Below the pieces are notes generated by a model that searched no databases, was not told the origin of the DNA, and saw only the letters and a list, made by a program, of their open reading frames with translations. Below, piece after piece: positions 58,351 to 64,000 of a stretch of DNA of 64,000 nucleotides. The DNA lies in contig JAQQWL010000011.1 of assembly GCA_038363925.1 (NCBI GenBank), positions 9,114,001 to 9,178,000 of the forward strand. Reading direction: 5' to 3'. Every line of letters starts with the position of its first letter. Position 1 is the stretch's first letter. The translations under genes were made by a program, and so were the position numbers. This stretch comes from Apiospora phragmitis. Its lineage: Eukaryota; Ascomycota; Sordariomycetes; Amphisphaeriales; Apiosporaceae.

Positions 58351-59632
58351 CTAGAGTTTGCGCTGGGCAGCCTGCTGCTCTTCCAAGAGTATTCTGCGGC
58401 ACTTGCCGCGGTGTTCATGAAGCGCTCCTGGATGAAACTTCCTGCGGCATCCGGCCAGTCCGCATGGCAACTTCTGGACCGCTTTTGGTTCCAAGATAAG
58501 GGGCTCAGCCTCTGGGTGTTGTTCATCTCGGTGCTTTTGTAGACTCTTCTGGCTGAAGTAGCCTTTCTTATCGCTCTTATCACAAAACGGAACGGTACAG
58601 GGGTAGGGCGACCACTCGTGCACATCTCTCATGAATTTGGTGTAATCGGCTTGCTTGGCGAAGGGCATGGTCTCCTCCTGAATAGCCATAGGCTGATCCC
58701 TGAAGTTAGCATTCCTGTAGTATGGGCATGATGTAAAATGGCACACAGGCTTGATGTTCGTAATGGCCTTGCGTGGGGTAAACGTTGCCTGTAGTTCTGC
58801 ATCCGAGAACTTGCGTCCATGCCTCAAATGCTGCACGAGGTGATCCTTTCTTCGGGAGGCGCTGGGGCAATCAAGTTCCTGGCAACGAAAATTCAAAGAT
58901 GATGTCTGAAATCTTCGAATGTGTCGCTGGAGGGTGTCTAACTTGGCACAGTGCTGTCCACATTCACATATAAATGGCGACTGGCTGGCAACCCAGTGGT
59001 GCTTCGCGTGGTAGCGTTGATGGTTCTCCAACAGCTCAGGGGCCACGAATATCATTTTGCAGCCATTCAAGCCACAATGGTAGAGCCCTGACGAAGGCGA
59101 TGAATCTGACTGGGCAGCCTGATGGATTGAGTGACCAGCATTGAAGGGGGCCTCGTTTTGATCATTGTTGGTAATCTTCTCTAACTGAACAGTGCCCATA
59201 TTGTAGCATTGCGTATAATTGGTCCCAGCCTCATCGCCATAGCCTGTCGCATTTGCAAGATTTGGATAGGTAGGAACGAGGCTGAAATCATCCGTACCGC
59301 AAGGATGTACTGGTCTCATGAGTGAGCTGCAAGTTTGTTAGGTGTGTCGGGCAGCTAAAAATAGAATGCCACTTACGTGTCCGTGTCGCTACAGAACCCT
59401 GAAGTACACCCCCTGTTGCCAACTTTGCACACTACGAGTTAGCAACACTAAAAAAAAAATCTCACGGATGCCATAGGGTGGCGCTGGGGTCCGGGGGTCC
59501 AGGCGCATAGTTCTCGAAGCTGGTTTGAGGATCCTGCATGCGTGACACGTAGCCAATGCAGTCGGGCGCAGCGCCGGGCGTTTCTGCAAACGCGGCTGGA
59601 TCATAGCCCAGAGACTGAGCAGCAGCGTCCAT
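58351..59632 (-). CDS. C2H2 zinc-finger protein
   Basis: Exon 2 (59326-58351) and exon 1 (from 59632 down to 59466) join over a 139-bp intron (GTGAGA donor, TTGCAG acceptor). The junction reads TLWHPSLMRPVHPC, and the minimum product is 380 residues. The exon 1 frame is open further up to about 59780 without an ATG, so another 5' exon is possible. The first ATG in frame is used here. Finger-like units include CGLNGCKMIFVAPELLENH-x3-H, a CECGQHC...H type unit, CQELDCPSASRRKDHLVQH-x3-H and CTVPFCDKSDKKGYFSQKSL...H. The final one is CGLAGCRRKFHPGALHEHRG. Basic surroundings suggest nuclear DNA binding. Role and targets unknown. Confidence 0.75.
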
Positions 59633-61238
59633 GTAGGGGTAGTAGATGCTCGGATCTTCCTCTCCTTGTGCCGAGAAGGAAAACGTCGAGCTCAACGGCT
59701 GGTTGTTTTCCGTGATAGACGAGTTCTCCGCGCGGGCGCGGAGGGAGGGTGCTGAAGGGGTTCCGGGAGTGGTGATGAATGATCAACGGTGTGAGGTAGG
59801 AGGCGAGGGGAACTGCTCAGCAACAACTCGATTGCGAATATGAAGTGTATTTGCCGAATCGTCGAGAGCAAGATGGCGGAAGAACAGATGCACAAGTTGA
59901 GAAAGGATGAAGAATAGCCGGGGGAAGGTGGAAGAGAGGTTCGAAGACGAAGAGTAGAATGAAGAAAGTCGCGGCAGGAAGAGAGTGGTGGAGGGGCGCT
60001 AGTAAGGTTACGCATGCATATGGTGCAAGTGCTCGAGGATGGCAGGTGAATGTCTGGCTGCTCGCAGCCGACGTCACACACGCGACCTTCGCCTACTGAA
60101 CAGTACCTAGCCAAGTCCATAGGAGATCGTCATCGCGAGACGAACCACTGTAACCCCTTGTCGCCTTCTGCCTCTTTCAAGTTGTTCTTTTGCGCATCGC
60201 ATAGCGGGCCGGAATCAGATAGGGGTTGGGCCTACCCCTATCCGCATAGTTTCAAAGGATAGCCGACCGACTTCCAAATGAGGAGACCTGCATATGCCAG
60301 CAGGCTCTGCCATGCGACTCAGAGTAAGTGGATTGAGGATACATTCGCGTTCCTTAAATAAGCAGAGCAAGAACGAGACAGGCAGGAGAAGGGGGTATGC
60401 TCACCATGGACGGCGAAAGCCAGTGACGAACCTCGGCGCGGCTGTAGTACACCGTGAACACGCCAAAGCTTTTCACGTAAAGCCTGAGGAGATTTCCTAT
60501 CACCAACTCGATAAGACAGCTTCGCTTCCTGCATGAAAGACCGGCAAACCCCGCGGGACTGCGACGGAAACTGGAATCAAAATAGCAGTGCCAAGTACCA
60601 GACAAAGTAATCCATCAATCATGAAATCTCATTTCGTTCTCAACGCTCAATATTATAGCCAAAAAAGCCATAGCTAGGGTATGTAGGTAAGTACATAAGA
60701 TAATGCAGCTTCCTCTATGCCCTTATAAGAGTCTCGCTCGCGACAAATGCGACATACTCGCTCGTCTTGTAGCCATCAAAGCATTTGGAACGATCCCGCA
60801 GCACTGGCATGGAAACAATAGTGTCTGCTAAATTCATCATCCATCATGAAGTGTGCAGTGAATCGAAGTTGCGAGGACATTCCATTTGACATAGCAAGCT
60901 ATCGCATTCCGAAATGAAGCTCTTCTCTTCCCACATGATCCAGAAAATCGCCCATCATTTGCTTGGCGCGGGTATATAGGAAGATGCGCTACCTCCCCCC
61001 TGACTGTTGTGACATGGCTCGCCCCACTGGGGGCAATATCTTAACGATGAAGCCATTGGTCAATGGCCGTTGTTATACATCGCTTCCGGCTCGATCCGTA
61101 TAGTAGAGAGCCACGTACAGCGCCCCTAGTAGTTGTGCCCTATTCATTTCCTCCAATTGTTGTTTCTGGTGAGTTCCAAAGCAGCCACTTGAGCTGCTTC
61201 GTGCCCCTTTACATGCTAGCCCGGGAAAACGGATAAGC
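59633..61238. other. No further gene recognised
   Basis: 59.63-59.78 kb is an open extension of the zinc-finger exon 1. Beyond it are pyrimidine-rich minus-strand tracts (59.8-60.0 kb) consistent with a 5' leader. 60.1-61.2 kb shows no coding signal and includes the 3' region of the kinase gene. Confidence 0.45.
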
Positions 61239-62625
61239 TCATCGCCTGCTACTGGCGTGACCAGCACTCCAAAGTCCTTTAGACGTTTCCACAACCTTAT
61301 TAGCGACCATGCCCGGCCGCAAGCTCGCCGGGATGCTGCTCGAGGCCCCCGTCCCGCCCATCTCGGTGTCCCCGTCGGCCTTGCTCCCGTAGCCCGAATC
61401 CGATATGCTCACGCCGCTGTCGTTCGTTTTGGGCGGCTGCTGCTGGCTGGCCAGCGGGGCGCGCCCCGGCTCGGCTCGTTGCTGCGCGAGCCGTCCATCA
61501 TCTGCGCCTGCATCTGGCCCTCGCGCAGCTTGTTGATGGCGCGGACCGTGTCGATGGCCGCGTGCAGCGTGCGGCGCGCGTTGAAGTTCTTCTTGACCGT
61601 CGGCAGCAGGTTCTGGCCCTTGTCGCCGTCGGGGCTGACGTTGAATCCGGCCACGAAGGCGTGGCTGAGCGCCTCGTGCGCCGTCATGCGGCGGTTCGGG
61701 TCGACCGTCAGGCAGCGCCGGATGAAGTCCTTGGCGTGCTCGCTGACGCCGCGCCAGTACTCGGTCGGCTGGAAGCTGTAGTCGGCGTTGAGGATCGCCT
61801 GCATCTCCTCGAAGTCGCTGTCGCGGTCGAAGGGCGTGTAGCCGCACAGCAGGAAGTACGTGATGACGCCCATGGCCCAGATGTCGACCGGCTTGCCGTG
61901 GCCCGTCTTCTTGAAGATCTCGGGCGCCATGTAGCCCGGCGTGCCGCACGTCGTGGTGAGCACGTGGAACTGCTCCTCGTCCATGATGCGTGACAGGCCG
62001 AAGTCGGCGATCAACAGCTCGGCGTTGTCCTCGGGCGTGCGGAAGAGTAGGTTTTCCGGCTTGAGATCTCGGTGCACGATGCCGTGGTCGTGCAAGTATG
62101 CGACGGCGGATAGGGTTGCTCGGATCAGGTCGGCAGCGTCTGATTCATAGTAGGAGCCTTTCCGGCAGATGCGGTCGAAGAGCTCGCCTCCCAATGCCAG
62201 ATCCGTAACAAGATATAGGTTGTTCATCGTTTCGAAATAGTCGACCAGAGTCAGGATGTTCTGGTGTCCCATGGATACCTTTTTAAGCACAGCGATTTCA
62301 TTGCGAACCTGCGCCCGGTAAGGTTGTTGGTCAGCTTGGGGTCGTTTATCGATGCACACATACGCATGGCGAATTGACGATAGCATCGTCGACTGCTGAC
62401 TATGGCATAGGAGACCAAACGTACCATGTGTTCGCGACCGGCCATCAATCGCTTGTTTATGACTTTGGCGGCATAGTAACGGCCGGTATCGATGTGTACG
62501 CATTCCTTCACCACCGAGTAGGAGCCGGCCCCTAACGTCTTTCCGACCTTGTACCTACAAGGTTGTATTTGAGGGTTCGGTTTGCCGCCGACGCCATTGT
62601 TCTGGAGCTCCGGGGTGGTGTTCAT
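61239..62625 (-). CDS. Calcium/calmodulin-dependent protein kinase (CaMK1-like)
   Basis: Exon 1 62625-62425 and exon 2 from 62308 join over a 116-bp intron (GTACGT donor, GCTGAC branch, CGCAG acceptor) as REHM-VRNEIAVLKK. Kinase landmarks are glycine loop GAGSYSVV (32-39), Lys54, HRDLKPEN (His146-Asp148), DFG (169-171), activation loop LTTTCGTPGYMAPE and DIWAMGVITYFLL. An autoinhibitory/calmodulin-binding segment follows (KKNFNARRTLHAAIDTVRAI). The open frame ends at 61409, but the conserved tail SGVSISDSGYGSK lies in the neighbouring frame to 61239. The shift falls at a run of four G (61456-61459) and looks like a missing base. The enzyme phosphorylates Ser/Thr substrates after Ca2+ rises. 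The catalytic domain is unaffected by the break. Confidence 0.93.
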
Positions 62626-63824
62626 TTTGGCGAGGGAAGACTTGGGATGAAAAAGGGCGGTGGTGTCGAGTCAAGCCTCGAGGAAGTCTTTTGGGCGGGC
62701 GGATGGGGAAATCGTCAGCTGCAAAAGGTGGTGCGGGATGTCGGTGTGATGTAGTAAGTTTCGGAGGTCCCGTCGGAAAAGTGCGACCCTCTCTCTGTGT
62801 TCTTGGTTGAACTGGATGATACAGGACGAACAGAAGTGTTACCGCTGTTTTGCCCAGCTTGCCGTTTACCTGGACTGCAAAAGGACCGGATGGATGCGAA
62901 AGGGTATCTCAAATGGCAATGCGACGTGAAGCGATGTGCTGCTGGCTGGTCGAATCGAATGACCGAGGAGGAGAGATATCGAAAATGAGGGGCGATCGTC
63001 CACAACCTGACGTAGCACTGGTAAGGCACAATAAGCTGCTGGATGATCGCTAGCTAATATGCACGCGGCATTGGTTGGTTCGCCAATAGATTCTACCTAG
63101 TGATGCGACGGTAGGTTGTACCGGATGGATTTGTTTTCTTCAAATAACCAATGCAGATTTTGGAGATATCGGATGGAAATAGATATCGACAAAAAGAAAC
63201 TAATGGACTAGGAGACGGAAAATTAAGGACTTGTAGATCGCATATGGCGTCCTGTCATGTCCTATCGGTCGGATTTGCTTGGCTAGGGAAAACAGCATCG
63301 AAACATTTGATCTCCAGTTTTGGTGTATCATCCCCTCCCCTCTCGTGTCTTCTTGGAGAAATTTCAGGGACACCCCTCTTTCCCAGTCGGCCAGAACGCT
63401 GAGCCTGAGCGCCCGTTAGACAGAGACCACAGACAGAGACACACAGATGCCATAAGAACTGCTAGCATGACCCTTCGCCGTCCCCGTTTCAGCCCAATTA
63501 ACAGCCAATCTAAACTGGCGAGCTGGCCAGCCCGACGTTTCCCCTGGTGGAGCAGGCTTGGTCGGGCTAGCAGCGCATAGCAACCGGATGGCCTAATTTC
63601 GTGGGGAAAGCCATTGGTTCTTTTGATCCTTCAAGACCCTTCAAATTGCCTACCAACAAAGTATATTCGTTCATTCTGTTGTAGATTACACTGATTATAT
63701 GATTGCTGGTCGTTTTCTACTCATAGTTATGTTTCCTGACGTAATTTGTTTATCGGAATGATCATACCTGCTTGTTTGTTTGCTTGTAAGTCTGGGACGC
63801 TGTCAAGCGGTGCTATTTCCCACC
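62626..63824. other. No gene recognised; likely kinase promoter and leader
   Basis: Short frames on both strands (for example 62.80-62.99 kb) lack motifs. The space separates two minus-strand genes, so it should hold the kinase 5' leader and the 3' UTR of the next gene. Confidence 0.4.
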
Positions 63825-64000
63825 TCAGTCGCTAGACGACGTCTTCCTCGAAGCTTTCTTGGCGCTCATCCACTTCTTTTCATTTAGCCTCTTCTCGTTG
63901 AGCTGCTTCTCGCTATTGATTTGGATGTAAGTCATGGTGGAAACTCAAAAAGGACTTGGGGGAGATGATCTGCCTCCTGGGAGAAAAACCAGTACTTACA
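63825..64000 (-). CDS. Last exon of a gene extending beyond the right edge
   Basis: Minus strand: a donor-like GTAAGT begins at 63999, and an acceptor AATAG ends at 63913, bounding an 87-bp intron. The following exon 63912-63825 reads EKQLNEKRLNEKKWMSAKK, then ASRKTSSSD and TGA. The tail is highly charged, Lys-rich and helical. The gene body lies outside the window, so no function can be given. The intron ends fit the pattern of the other introns here. Confidence 0.5.

Noticed and set aside
61562..61993. A 143-codon open frame on the plus strand
   Set aside because: Antisense shadow of the GC-rich kinase exon.

Overview
The window looks like a filamentous ascomycete chromosome, most likely a Pezizomycotina mould of the Sordariomycete kind (inference). 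Reasons: short spliceosomal introns with GT/AG ends and CTAAC/CTGAC-like branch sites; a fungal-specific inositol phosphorylceramide synthase; a CaMK-type kinase; and several multi-kilobase AT-rich blocks whose sequence is explained by repeat-induced point mutation (RIP, C-to-T mainly at CpA) of transposons.

Layout. 1-14884 is one nested, heavily RIP-mutated transposon pile. A long LTR (1-654) sits in a copia element (655-6337). That copia lies in a chromodomain Ty3/gypsy fragment (6338-about 9330), which interrupts a second copia (about 9340-11524). The second copia also carries a small LTR-flanked element of 494 bp, and the whole pile interrupts a Fot1/pogo transposon that ends at 14884 and itself holds another pogo copy (12104-14020). 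15-26 kb is a graveyard of gene relics: a 5'-truncated hypothetical gene, two broken BBE-type FAD oxidoreductases, a C2H2 finger relic, a polyketide synthase ketosynthase shard, an alpha/beta hydrolase, a sulfotransferase-like relic, and a different Fot1/pogo element (20427-23016) that contains a solo LTR. A complete copia element with a 5-bp target duplication occupies 26502-32329. An intact secreted FAD oxidoreductase follows (32838-34405). 34.4-48.2 kb is a transition zone with more broken genes (AAA ATPase, NACHT-like, small proline-rich, F-box/LRR, 2EXR), a third pogo copy (37361-39245), a disordered-protein gene and an ABHD12-like hydrolase with one frameshift.

From about 50 kb to the end the sequence is core-like: IPC synthase (AUR1 type), a long gene-free stretch with microsatellites, a C2H2 zinc-finger protein, a CaMK-family kinase, and the last exon of a gene running off the right edge.

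The relics at 16-26 kb plus the intact FAD oxidase look like the remains of a secondary-metabolite locus colonised by transposons. Nonsense codons in several relics are of the type RIP makes, suggesting leakage from the repeats. I found no CRISPR, rRNA or confident tRNA gene. No convincing new biological system emerged; the most unusual item is the 494-bp LTR-flanked element with RNA polymerase III-like A and B boxes at 10.4-10.9 kb.
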